Below are positions 1 through 7,409 of a stretch of 17,423 bases of DNA, one piece after another. The stretch comes from Phototrophicales bacterium. Its GTDB lineage: Bacteria; Chloroflexota; Anaerolineae; Aggregatilineales; Phototrophicaceae. The stretch covers positions 1 to 17,423 of the forward strand of contig PGTJ01000015.1 in the NCBI GenBank assembly GCA_002794515.1, given 5' to 3'. Within the stretch, counting starts at the first letter, position 1, and every line of letters begins with the position of its first letter. A program made the translations under genes and the position numbers. The notes below the pieces were generated by a model that searched no databases, was not told the origin of the DNA, and saw only the letters and a list, made by a program, of their open reading frames with translations.

Positions 1-13
1 CTACACAAGGGCA

Positions 14-47
14 TTGATATACTCAATTGTATACCATAGGGTACAAT
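14..47 (+). promoter_or_regulatory. Candidate sufC promoter with overlapping dyad operator
   Basis: An imperfect inverted repeat spans 26-47: ATTGTA (26-31), ten bases, then TACAAT (42-47), with an inner C/G pair also matching. TTGATA at 14-19 could be a -35 box with a weak -10 TAGGGT at 37-42 (17-bp spacer). Alternatively TACAAT at 42-47 is the -10 box with a poor -35. Either way the dyad sits over the promoter core, where a repressor would act, and the first codon of sufC lies about 60 bases downstream. The dyad does not match the IscR or SufR sites I know of. Because ATTGTA is TACAAT on the other strand, two opposed -10 boxes could also explain it. The regulatory role is inference. Confidence 0.33.
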
Positions 48-107
48 CAAAATTTAACCCATATTAAAAACTGATAAGCGATATGAACTGAGGAGGTTAA
101 CCCCTGA

Positions 108-890
108 ATGGGCGCAACATTAGAAATCCGCAATTTGCACGCACGAGTCGAAGGCAAAGAAGAACCGATTTTACGCGGTGTGAACTTAACAATTAATCAG
201 GGCGAAGTCCATGCCTTGATGGGACCGAATGGATCTGGCAAAAGCACATTGGCAAATGTGCTGATGGGCAACCCCGCCTACGAAGTGACCGATGGCGAAA
301 TTTATTTTGATGGCGAGAATTTGCTCGAACTCGAACCTGATGAACGCAGTCGCATGGGTGTTTTTTTGGCATTTCAATATCCTGTCGCCATCCCTGGTAT
401 TACCTTAGCCAATTTCCTCCGTCATGCAATTAATGCCCGCCTAAAAGCGATTGACCCCGATAGCAAAGGCATTTCTATCCCCGATTTCCGCCGTCTGATG
501 AAAGAAAAAATGGATAAATTGCACATGGATCATAGTTTTGCTGGGCGGTATCTGAACGATGGATTTAGCGGTGGCGAGAAAAAACGCGCCGAAATTTTGC
601 AAATGGCGGTATTAGAGCCAAAACTCGCCGTGTTAGATGAGACCGATTCGGGCTTGGATATTGATGCGTTACGGATTGTATCTGAAGGTGTGAATACCTT
701 GCGCGGTCCAGAATTGGGTGTATTGGTCATCACACATTATCAACGGATCCTCAATTATATCAAACCGCAATATGTCCATGTGATGTATGGCGGTCAGATT
801 GTCGAAAGCGGTGGTGCAGATCTCGCCCTTCGCCTCGAAGAACAAGGTTATGATTGGGTACGCGAAAAATATAGTGCAGTTGCCGAGTAG
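108..890 (+). CDS. sufC: SufC, ABC-type ATPase of the SUF Fe-S scaffold
   Basis: SufC is the cytoplasmic ATPase that drives conformational change in the SufBCD complex during Fe-S cluster assembly. The 260-residue protein has normal family length. It shows a Walker A motif GPNGSGKST near residue 40, the Q-loop phrase AFQYP, the SufC-type signature FSGGEKKR, a Walker B ending in LDETDSGLDIDAL, and the switch histidine in VITHYQR. The ETDSGLD wording separates SufC from transporter ATPases. A perfect Shine-Dalgarno AGGAGG at 91-96 sits 11 bases before the ATG. It opens the suf cluster, and sufB follows after 15 bases. Nothing is odd in the reading frame. Confidence 0.97.
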   Translation: MGATLEIRNLHARVEGKEEPILRGVNLTINQGEVHALMGPNGSGKSTLANVLMGNPAYEVTDGEIYFDGENLLELEPDERSRMGVFLAFQYPVAIPGITLANFLRHAINARLKAIDPDSKGISIPDFRRLMKEKMDKLHMDHSFAGRYLNDGFSGGEKKRAEILQMAVLEPKLAVLDETDSGLDIDALRIVSEGVNTLRGPELGVLVITHYQRILNYIKPQYVHVMYGGQIVESGGADLALRLEEQGYDWVREKYSAVAE

Positions 891-905
891 ATAAGGATAT
901 TTCCG

Positions 906-2363
906 ATGACGGCTGAATTTGTACCAAGTGAAAAGCAATTAACCGAAGAAGAAGCCTCATTGAAGGGCTTACGCCAAGATTACGATACCGCGTACGGCTT
1001 CCATGATGATGATGTACAATATCGGTTTATATCTGAAAAAGGGCTGAACGCCGATATTGTCCGTCAGATTAGCCAGATGAAAAATGAACCAGAGTGGATG
1101 ACCAACATCCGCTTACAAGCCTATGAACATTTCATCAATCGTCCAACACCACAATGGGGTGGGTCGGGCATGTTAGATGAAATTGATTACGATGATATTT
1201 ATTATTATGTCCGGGCAACCGATAAAGCAGAACGCAGTTGGGATGAAGTCCCGCCCGAAATCAAAGATACATTCGATAAACTGGGCATCCCCGAAGCTGA
1301 GCAAAAATTCTTGCAAGGGGTATCGGCACAATACGACTCGGAATCGGTTTATCATAACATTCATAAAGACCTCGAATCGAAAGGGGTAATTTTTCTGGAT
1401 ATGGATTCGGGTTTACGCGAATATCCAGATCTGGTGCGCGAATATTTCGGGACGATTATCCCCTTTAACGATAACAAGTTTGCCGCGCTGAATACTGCCG
1501 TTTGGTCGGGTGGTTCGTTTATTTATGTCCCGCCCGGTGTGCATGTGCAAATGCCATTACAAGCGTATTTCCGCATCAACACAAAAAATATGGGGCAATT
1601 TGAACGCACCCTCATCATCGTTGATGAAGGCGCATATGTGCATTATGTCGAAGGATGTACTGCCCCAACATATAGTTCCGATAGCTTGCATAGTGCTGTT
1701 GTGGAAATCATTGTCAAAGAGGGTGGGCGTTGCCGTTATACCACCATCCAAAATTGGTCGAATAATGTGTATAACCTCGTCACCAAACGCGCCGTTGCAC
1801 ATAAAAATGCCACAATGGAATGGGTCGATGCCAATTTGGGTAGTAAACTCACGATGAAATATCCCGCTGTCATTTTGGCAGGTGAAGGCGCCCATGGGGA
1901 AGTGTTATCTATCGCCTTTGCGGGCAAAGGGCAACATCAAGATGCAGGCGCAAAAATTACCCACCTTGCGCCGAACACCACCAGCCAAATCATCAGCAAA
2001 TCGATTAGCAAAGATGGTGGGCGTGCGAGTTATCGCGGATTGCTCAAGGTAGCCCCCAATGCCGAAAATGTGAAGAGCAATGTGGCATGTGATGCTTTGT
2101 TGCTAGATGATAAGAGCCGTTCCGACACCTATCCCTATATTGAAATTGAAAATCAGAATGTCATCATGGGGCATGAAGCCTCGGTGAGCAAAATCAGTGA
2201 AGAGCAACTTTTCTATCTGATGAGTCGTGGTCTCACCGAAGATGATGCCAATGCCATGATTGTGAATGGCTTTTTAGAGCCACTGGTCAAAGAATTGCCG
2301 ATGGAATATGCCCTAGAGATGAACCGTCTGATTCAAATTCAATTAGAAGGGTCTATTGGCTAA
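906..2363 (+). CDS. sufB: SufB, Fe-S cluster scaffold subunit
   Basis: SufB is the scaffold on which the nascent cluster forms within SufBC2D. The protein has 485 residues, typical for SufB. It has the N-terminal helical region followed by the right-handed beta-helix core. Recognisable features are YVEGCTAP with Cys251 (the conserved mid-core cysteine implicated in sulfur transfer), the phrase IQNWSNNVYN, VACDALLLDDKSRSDTYPY with Cys395 (equivalent to the essential Cys405 of E. coli SufB), and GHEASVSKISEEQLFYLMSRG near the C-terminus with the conserved His-Glu pair. AAGGAT just upstream is the probable ribosome-binding site. It is the second gene of the sufCBD unit, with 15 bases from sufC and about 80 to sufD. 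Confidence 0.97.
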   Translation: MTAEFVPSEKQLTEEEASLKGLRQDYDTAYGFHDDDVQYRFISEKGLNADIVRQISQMKNEPEWMTNIRLQAYEHFINRPTPQWGGSGMLDEIDYDDIYYYVRATDKAERSWDEVPPEIKDTFDKLGIPEAEQKFLQGVSAQYDSESVYHNIHKDLESKGVIFLDMDSGLREYPDLVREYFGTIIPFNDNKFAALNTAVWSGGSFIYVPPGVHVQMPLQAYFRINTKNMGQFERTLIIVDEGAYVHYVEGCTAPTYSSDSLHSAVVEIIVKEGGRCRYTTIQNWSNNVYNLVTKRAVAHKNATMEWVDANLGSKLTMKYPAVILAGEGAHGEVLSIAFAGKGQHQDAGAKITHLAPNTTSQIISKSISKDGGRASYRGLLKVAPNAENVKSNVACDALLLDDKSRSDTYPYIEIENQNVIMGHEASVSKISEEQLFYLMSRGLTEDDANAMIVNGFLEPLVKELPMEYALEMNRLIQIQLEGSIG

Positions 2364-2442
2364 TCAAAATAGGGGTATGATAAGTCATGCCCTACAAAAT
2401 AATTGATCATATCCTGTCTTGTGTACAAGGAGATATATATTT

Positions 2443-3783
2443 GTGGTTGCTGTAAGACGACGCACAACAGGGGTAGTCGCCCCAAATTACACACTGGCGG
2501 ATGTCCATGCCGTCAGTGACCAAAATCAAGATCCGCAGTGGTTGCGCGAATTACGCGAATCGGCGTGGACTGTATATGAATCGTTGCCCATGCCAACACT
2601 GCAAGATGAGGCATGGCGACGCACGAATTATCAAACAATCCGTTGGAATGAAGCCGAAAAACGTATTCCTGCCAACGGTGCAAACCTCACAATGGTGCCA
2701 GAATATCGCCTCGAACCCCTCGTTGGCGAAGGCGATGGTGGACGTATGGTGTTTGTCGATGGCAAATTGGTCGATTACACCTTTCCAGAAGATATTCGAG
2801 CGCAAGGGGTTGTTTTTGCCGATTTAATCAGCGCCAGCAAATCGCATGAACACTTGGTGCGCCCCAATTTCATGCAAAAGGCTGTTTTGCCCAGCGATGG
2901 TAAATTCGCCGCCCTACACGGCGCGTTGTGGAATTATGGTGCATTTCTCTATATCCCCCGCAATAAAGCCATCGAATCGCCATTTCATATCGTGATTTAT
3001 AATACCCATAGTGGGGCAAATTTCGGGCATGTGCTGATTGTATTAGAAGAAAATGCCCAAGCAACGGTGCAAGTGGAATACGCCTCTGCCCATACACCTG
3101 AACATGCCACTTATATCGGCGTGACCGAATTGTTGGTTGGCGATAGCGCCAATCTGAAATATGTGGCATTACAAGACTGGAATCGCAATACATACGAATT
3201 CAGTCATCAACGCGCTCGTGTCGGTCGTGATGCCAATCTCGATTGGATTATCGGCACAATGGGCAGTCAATTGACCAAAGCCCAATTGGAAATCGACATT
3301 GATGGTTTAGGGGCAAATGCGCGTATGTCTGGCTTTTTCTTCGCCGATAAAGACCAACTCTTCGACCTCGATACGCAACAAAATCATAATGCGCCACGCA
3401 CTGTATCCGATTTGCTCTTTAAGGGCGCGGCAAAAGATAATGCCCGTACTGTTTGGCAAGGGATGATTAAATCATTGCCCAATATGCAAAAAATTGATGG
3501 GTATCAAGCCTGTCGCAATCTCATTTTAGACAAAGCGGTACGCATGGATGCTATACCCGGTCTCGAAATTGAGGCAGATGATGTGAAATGTTCGCACGCG
3601 GCAACCTTTGGTACACTGGAAGAACACATTATCTTTTATTTAATGAGCAGAGGCATCACCCGACCACAAGCACAACTCATGGTGATTGATGGATTCTTCG
3701 ATGAACTGCTCCAACGAGTGCCATTTGAGCGCGTCCGTGAGCGCTTACAACAAGCAATTGAGGCGAAAATTCTGGGTGAATAA
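2443..3783 (+). CDS. sufD: SufD, scaffold partner of SufB
   Basis: SufD is the paralogue of SufB that completes the SufBC2D scaffold and is needed for iron acquisition in E. coli. I place the start at GTG 2443 because AAGGAG at 2427-2432 lies 10 bases before it. The upstream in-frame TTG at 2419 would put that site inside the coding region. This gives 446 residues. The beta-helix core carries the SufB-like phrase LQDWNRNTYEFSHQRARVG and the C-terminal block KCSHAATFGTLEEHIIFYLMSRGI. His385 in that block corresponds to the functional histidine of SufD (His360 in E. coli). The N-terminus (VVAVRRRTTGVV) looks like a short non-conserved lead, and a later start cannot be excluded. The gene ends just before an intrinsic terminator. 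Confidence 0.94.
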   Translation: MVAVRRRTTGVVAPNYTLADVHAVSDQNQDPQWLRELRESAWTVYESLPMPTLQDEAWRRTNYQTIRWNEAEKRIPANGANLTMVPEYRLEPLVGEGDGGRMVFVDGKLVDYTFPEDIRAQGVVFADLISASKSHEHLVRPNFMQKAVLPSDGKFAALHGALWNYGAFLYIPRNKAIESPFHIVIYNTHSGANFGHVLIVLEENAQATVQVEYASAHTPEHATYIGVTELLVGDSANLKYVALQDWNRNTYEFSHQRARVGRDANLDWIIGTMGSQLTKAQLEIDIDGLGANARMSGFFFADKDQLFDLDTQQNHNAPRTVSDLLFKGAAKDNARTVWQGMIKSLPNMQKIDGYQACRNLILDKAVRMDAIPGLEIEADDVKCSHAATFGTLEEHIIFYLMSRGITRPQAQLMVIDGFFDELLQRVPFERVRERLQQAIEAKILGE

Positions 3784-3811
3784 GTCGCCCATTTCGTACA
3801 AATGACATGAC

Positions 3812-3848
3812 AAAATGGCGCACAATATCACTAGGTGCGCCATTTTTT
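3812..3848 (+). terminator. Intrinsic terminator after sufD
   Basis: A 12-bp perfect stem pairs AAAATGGCGCAC (3812-3823) with GTGCGCCATTTT (3835-3846), with an 11-base loop and a run of six T ending at 3848. It lies 28 bases after the sufD stop and 34 bases before the sufS start, so it splits the suf cluster. The A-run on the 5' side means it could also terminate transcription on the other strand. Confidence 0.88.
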
Positions 3849-3882
3849 ATCCATCATAATAAAGGTGGAGGGATTTTTTATC

Positions 3883-5124
3883 ATGATTCCAGAACATATA
3901 CCAACCATTCTCAATCTGAAGTCTGATTTTCCAATCTTGAATCAACATCACCAAACAGGCAATCTGTTAACTTATTTGGATAGCGCCGCATCGAGCCAAA
4001 TGCCCAATATCGTGATTGAAGCGATGAGCGATTATCATCGGCGTTATCATGCCAATGTGCATCGGGGCATCCATCAATTGAGCGAATTGGCTACAGAAGC
4101 GTACGAATTGGCGCGAAAAAAGGTGAAGGGCTTCATCAATGCCAAGAGTAAACGCGAGGTCATCTTCACCAAAGGGACAACCGAAGGCATTAATCTGGTT
4201 GTTCATGCTTGGGGCAGGGCGAATTTGGGGCAAGGCGATGTGGTATTGGTCTCGCAAATGGAACATCATTCAAACATCGTCCCCTATCAGATATTAGCAC
4301 AAGAAAAAGGCTTCACAATCCGTTTTATCCCCATTACACCAATGGGTGAAATTGATTTGCTGGCATATCAACAGTTATTAGCCGATAATCCTGTCAAATT
4401 AGTGGCTGTGACGCATTGTTCTAATGTCTTGGGTACAATTAACCCTATTGCAGAAATGGCGCGTTTGGCACATAAATACGGGGCGATTATTGTGGTGGAT
4501 GGCGCACAAAGCACCCCTCATATGTCGGTTGATGTACAAGCACTAGATGTCGATTTTTTCGCGTTTAGTGGTCACAAAATGTGCGCTCCGACTGGTGTGG
4601 GGGTTTTGTATGGCAAGCAAGCCTTGCTCGAAGCCATGCCCTCATTTTTAGGTGGCGGGAGCATGATTAACGAAGTGACATGGGATGGATTCACGCCCGC
4701 CGAATTGCCCGCCAAATTCGAGGCAGGCACACCCAACATTGCACAAGCCATCGGCTTGGGATATGCAATCGATTATCTGCAAGCGATTGGCATGGATAAC
4801 ATCCATCAGCATGTCCAAACAATTACCACCTATGCGTTAGAAGGATTACGACAAATTCCATCTATCCGAATTTATGGCGATAGCCCATCACGCGGTGGTC
4901 TGATTGCCTTCACACTGAGCAACATCCACGCCCACGATTTATCACAAGCATTGGATTTTGAGGGGATAGCCGTGCGTTCTGGTCATCATTGCGCTCAACC
5001 ATTGCATCGGTTACTCGGTGTAAACGCCACAACACGCGCTAGTTTTTATCTCTATACCACTAAAGCGGATATCGATAGGCTGGTAGTTGCATTAGGCAAA
5101 GTTGTTCAATTTTTTAAGGGATAA
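3883..5124 (+). CDS. sufS: SufS, group II cysteine desulfurase
   Basis: This PLP enzyme removes sulfur from L-cysteine as a persulfide, for transfer to SufU. The ATG at 3883 is chosen because AAAGGTGGAGG at 3861-3871 is a strong ribosome-binding site. The in-frame GTG at 3835 falls inside the terminator stem. The resulting 413 residues match SufS length (E. coli 406). Landmarks are the N-terminal YLDSAASSQMP, the histidine of THCSNVLGTINP that stacks on PLP, VVDGAQSTPH with the PLP-binding Asp, the Schiff-base lysine Lys232 in FSGHKMCAP, and the catalytic Cys370 in RSGHHCAQP. The RSGHHCAQP context is that of group II (SufS/CsdA), not IscS. sufU begins 5 bases after the stop, fitting the known SufS-SufU partnership. 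Confidence 0.96.
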   Translation: MIPEHIPTILNLKSDFPILNQHHQTGNLLTYLDSAASSQMPNIVIEAMSDYHRRYHANVHRGIHQLSELATEAYELARKKVKGFINAKSKREVIFTKGTTEGINLVVHAWGRANLGQGDVVLVSQMEHHSNIVPYQILAQEKGFTIRFIPITPMGEIDLLAYQQLLADNPVKLVAVTHCSNVLGTINPIAEMARLAHKYGAIIVVDGAQSTPHMSVDVQALDVDFFAFSGHKMCAPTGVGVLYGKQALLEAMPSFLGGGSMINEVTWDGFTPAELPAKFEAGTPNIAQAIGLGYAIDYLQAIGMDNIHQHVQTITTYALEGLRQIPSIRIYGDSPSRGGLIAFTLSNIHAHDLSQALDFEGIAVRSGHHCAQPLHRLLGVNATTRASFYLYTTKADIDRLVVALGKVVQFFKG

Positions 5125-5129
5125 TCATT

Positions 5130-5525
5130 ATGGATGCAATGTATCGTGAAAATATTTTAGATCATGGGATGAACCCGCGCAATAAAGGCATCATTGAACC
5201 CGCCACACTCGACCTTGAGATGCGTAACCCGTTGTGTGGTGATAGGTTACATCTCACACTGCGGGTCAATGATGAGAATGTCATCACCGCACTCGGTTGG
5301 GATGGTGAAGGATGCGCCATTAGCCAAGCCGCCGCATCCATGCTCGGTGAGCGCATTTTAGGCATGACGGTTGAGGATGTCAAACATATCACCAAAGAGG
5401 ATATTTTCGAGATGTTAGGCATACCCCTTAGCGCGAATCGGGTGAAATGTGCATTGTTGGGGTTAAAGGTTTTACATGTTGGCTTATATGGTTTAGAATT
5501 TTGGCAATCTGAAGATGAGGAGTAA
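5130..5525 (+). CDS. sufU: SufU, sulfur acceptor for SufS
   Basis: SufU-type proteins are zinc-containing sulfurtransferases that take persulfide from SufS and pass it to SufBCD. The 131-residue protein has the ligand set in NPLCGD (Cys36, Asp38), GEGCAIS (Cys62) and RVKCALL (Cys107). The Lys before the last cysteine and the GEGCAIS wording point to SufU, because IscU has a His there and an LPPVK motif that is absent here. The gap from Cys62 to Cys107 is 45 residues, near the IscU value and much less than the roughly 62 in Bacillus SufU, so the usual Gram-positive insertion is largely missing. AAGGG overlapping the sufS end serves as the ribosome-binding site, and the Rieske gene starts 3 bases after the stop. 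Confidence 0.92.
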   Translation: MDAMYRENILDHGMNPRNKGIIEPATLDLEMRNPLCGDRLHLTLRVNDENVITALGWDGEGCAISQAAASMLGERILGMTVEDVKHITKEDIFEMLGIPLSANRVKCALLGLKVLHVGLYGLEFWQSEDEE

Positions 5526-5528
5526 TAG

Positions 5529-5840
5529 ATGACCGAATTCATCACAGTCGCCAAAACTGACGAACTGAAGGTAGGCGCTCCACCGATTGTCGTGGATATA
5601 GAGAATACATGGGTGGCAATTTATAATATCGATGGTGAATATTTTGCGATTGAAGATACCTGCACACATGATGGCAATCCCTTAGCAGAAGGAACTGTAG
5701 AGGGGAACATTGTGACTTGCCCTCGACATGGGGCAAAATTCGATATTAAAACAGGCAAGTGTTTATCTATTTATGCCGATGTCCGCACATATCAGGTGCG
5801 TGTTGTTGGGGATGAGATTCAGGTGGGGAGACGAAAATAG
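5529..5840 (+). CDS. Rieske [2Fe-2S] ferredoxin
   Basis: This is a small soluble Rieske protein of 103 residues, the size of dioxygenase-type ferredoxins. Cluster ligands are Cys45 and His47 in DTCTHDG and Cys64 and His67 in TCPRHGAKFD. The rest is the expected beta-sandwich, ending near the motif KTGKCLSIYADVRTYQV. No signal peptide or membrane segment is present, so it acts in the cytoplasm. Rieske ferredoxins next to sufSU occur in other bacteria. The position suggests either an electron donor for cluster assembly or a client protein, but the sequence alone does not decide between these. No oxygenase subunit lies nearby, so a catabolic dioxygenase role is unlikely. It sits 3 bases from both sufU and the next gene. 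Confidence 0.9.
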   Translation: MTEFITVAKTDELKVGAPPIVVDIENTWVAIYNIDGEYFAIEDTCTHDGNPLAEGTVEGNIVTCPRHGAKFDIKTGKCLSIYADVRTYQVRVVGDEIQVGRRK

Positions 5841-5843
5841 ATT

Positions 5844-6596
5844 ATGGATGCCAAAGTGACACTTGAAAATATGTATGGTGGTCGCACATTGGTATTTGGG
5901 CATCGCGGGGCGAGTGCCTATGCGCCGATGAACACCATCCCAGCTTTTGAACTTGCTCGCCAACAAGGCGCAGATGGGATTGAATTAGATGTTCATCGCA
6001 CCAAAGATGAACATGTTGTTGTTTTACACGATTTTTCGGTCGATGCAACCACCAATGGCACAGGCGACATCTCTCACATGACTTTATCACAGCTTAAATC
6101 GCTTGATGCAGGTTCATGGTTTGATGCTAGTTTTGCCAATACCCCAATTCCAACACTCGAAGAAGTCTTTTTGGCGGTGGGACGCTCATTGTTCATCAAT
6201 ATCGAGATCAAATCACGCACTATCGAAAGTGATGGATTAGAAGCGATGGTCGCCAATCTGATTCAAAAATATGGAATGCAAGATCGGGTGATTGTCTCAT
6301 CATTTAATCCATATGCAATTATGCGCTTTCGGGGGATAATCGCCAATGTGCCAATTGCATTCTTGACCGCCCCAGATTTTCATATTCCACCACCAGATGG
6401 TCTTGTATATGAGGCTTCTCATCCCTATGAAGGCAGTCTGAATGAGACGACAATATCTGAATATCGTGCGGTTGCACCGATTATCAACACATGGACGGTT
6501 AATGATGCCGATAGGGCGGTTGAATTGGCAAAAATGGGCGTGAATGGCATCATCACAGATAATCCCAGTGCAATTTTGCAGGCATTGGGCAGATGA
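5844..6596 (+). CDS. Glycerophosphodiester phosphodiesterase (GDPD family)
   Basis: GDPD enzymes hydrolyse glycerophosphodiesters to glycerol 3-phosphate and an alcohol. The 250-residue single domain has the TIM-barrel motif HR(X)nEXDX(X)nH: His20-Arg21, Glu47 and Asp49 in GIELDVH, and His62 in VVLHD. Glu121 and Lys123 in NIEIKS and the late NTWTVND phrase also fit. One highly conserved position is changed: the usual PENT after HRG reads PMNT, with Met29 replacing Glu. There is no signal peptide, so a cytoplasmic enzyme using internal or imported glycerophosphodiesters is likely. The ribosome-binding site is AGGTGGGGAG at 5821-5830. The link to Fe-S assembly is unclear and may be only shared transcription. 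Confidence 0.9.
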   Translation: MDAKVTLENMYGGRTLVFGHRGASAYAPMNTIPAFELARQQGADGIELDVHRTKDEHVVVLHDFSVDATTNGTGDISHMTLSQLKSLDAGSWFDASFANTPIPTLEEVFLAVGRSLFINIEIKSRTIESDGLEAMVANLIQKYGMQDRVIVSSFNPYAIMRFRGIIANVPIAFLTAPDFHIPPPDGLVYEASHPYEGSLNETTISEYRAVAPIINTWTVNDADRAVELAKMGVNGIITDNPSAILQALGR

Positions 6597-7246
6597 TAAG
6601 ATTATGGGATAGGGTGATACAATTCGGGTTTCGATTGCTGTATCACGAAATGGCATTCACTTATGATATGGTCAGTCGATTTGTCTCTTTAGGCGATTGG
6701 CGTACATGGCAACAAAGTGTGTTTGAATTTTTGCCACCCGCTCAAGATGCAGGTGTGATATTAGAATTGGCACATGGCACAGGTGATTTGCAAACAGATT
6801 TATTTTCAAGGGGTTATTTATCTATCGGCATGGATTTATCGGCGCAAATGGGCAAAATCGCCCAAAGAAAGTTATTCAAACACAATATTCAACCCAACCT
6901 GATTCGCGCCAGTGGCATGGCATTGCCATTTGGTGATTTGCAATTTTTATATGCGGTATGCACCTTTCCAACGGCATTTATATTCGATCCCAAAACACTC
7001 ACAGAATTATATCGTGTGATGAAACCGCATGGGCAGGTAATTATTGTATTGGACGGAGAATTATTCCGCAGAAATATCCAAACGCAGTTGGTCGATGTGG
7101 CATATGCCGTGGCAAATCATCGGACACCAACAAATATCGAAAAACGAGTTGAAGAACGGGTATCGGGGTATGGCTTTCACCCCACATGGCATAAAGTCAC
7201 GCATAAAAATAGTCGCAGTTCGGTGATTATCCTAAAAAAGGACTAG
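6593..7246 (+). CDS. Class I SAM-dependent methyltransferase
   Basis: This 217-residue protein has the Rossmann methyltransferase fold of the UbiE/BioC-like group. Motif I is ILELAHGTGDL (Glu58 to Gly64), where the first glycine position of the usual E-x-G-x-G is Ala-His. Asp81 in IGMDLS is the acidic residue expected to hold the ribose of SAM. ASGMALPFGD is the motif II/III region, followed by LYRVMKPHGQVIIV. The substrate cannot be read from the sequence. The N-terminal stretch (LLYHEMAFTYDMVSRFVSLGDW) resembles lipid or quinone methyltransferase-like proteins, but that is only a hint. The start overlaps the GDPD stop as ATGA, which indicates translational coupling. It is the last gene of the + strand unit. 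Confidence 0.85.
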   Translation: MIRLWDRVIQFGFRLLYHEMAFTYDMVSRFVSLGDWRTWQQSVFEFLPPAQDAGVILELAHGTGDLQTDLFSRGYLSIGMDLSAQMGKIAQRKLFKHNIQPNLIRASGMALPFGDLQFLYAVCTFPTAFIFDPKTLTELYRVMKPHGQVIIVLDGELFRRNIQTQLVDVAYAVANHRTPTNIEKRVEERVSGYGFHPTWHKVTHKNSRSSVIILKKD

Positions 7247-7266
7247 AATTTTCTGTCAATATCGCG

Positions 7267-7272
7267 TATCAT
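7267..7272 (+). promoter_or_regulatory. Possible -10 box of the tRNA-His gene
   Basis: TATCAT lies 12 bases before the tRNA 5' end, a normal distance for a tRNA promoter. The matching -35 position (7244-7249, TAGAAT) is poor and overlaps the methyltransferase stop codon, so the call is tentative. Confidence 0.3.
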
Positions 7273-7283
7273 GTTAAGCATAT

Positions 7284-7358
7284 GGTGGGTGTAGCTCAGT
7301 TGGTCAGAGCGTCTGGTTGTGGCCCAGAAGGCCGTGAGTTCAAGTCTCATCACTCACC
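7284..7358 (+). tRNA. tRNA-His (anticodon GTG)
   Basis: A complete cloverleaf folds here. The 7-bp acceptor stem is GTGGGTG (7285-7291) with CACTCAC (7351-7357). The D arm has GCTC/GAGC, the anticodon stem is TCTGG/CCAGA around the loop TTGTGGC, and the T arm is GTGAG/CTCAT with loop TTCAAGT. Loop positions 34-36 read GTG, which decodes histidine. G at 7284 faces C73 at 7358, the extra G-1:C73 pair that marks tRNA-His and is recognised by histidyl-tRNA synthetase. The CCA end is not encoded (the next bases are CTA), so it must be added by the CCA-adding enzyme. Confidence 0.97.
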
Positions 7359-7362
7359 CTAC

Positions 7363-7398
7363 AAAAAACCGCTTATGTTGTTGAATAAGCGGTTTTTT
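7363..7398. terminator. Bidirectional intrinsic terminator
   Basis: A 14-bp stem pairs AAAAAACCGCTTAT (7363-7376) with ATAAGCGGTTTTTT (7385-7398) around an 8-base loop. The T-run ends the tRNA transcript on the + strand. The A-run gives a T-run on the - strand, directly after the stop of the SRPBCC gene at 7410. It therefore serves two converging transcripts. Confidence 0.92.
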
Positions 7399-7409
7399 GA
7401 TTCAAGATA

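Noticed and set aside
2371..2393. Small hairpin (AGGGGTATGA/TCATGCCCT) between sufB and sufD
   Set aside because: It has a bulge and a wobble pair, and no T-run follows. It might affect mRNA stability but is not a terminator.
2419..2442. Longer sufD from TTG 2419
   Set aside because: The good ribosome-binding site at 2427-2432 would lie inside the coding region. GTG 2443 fits better.
3835..3882. Longer sufS from GTG 3835
   Set aside because: This start lies in the terminator stem, and a strong ribosome-binding site precedes ATG 3883.
5162..5554. Antisense reading frame of 130 residues opposite sufU
   Set aside because: No ribosome-binding site or family resemblance. It mirrors the coding bias of sufU, as do many other long antisense frames here (for example 1557-1895 and 8984-9406).
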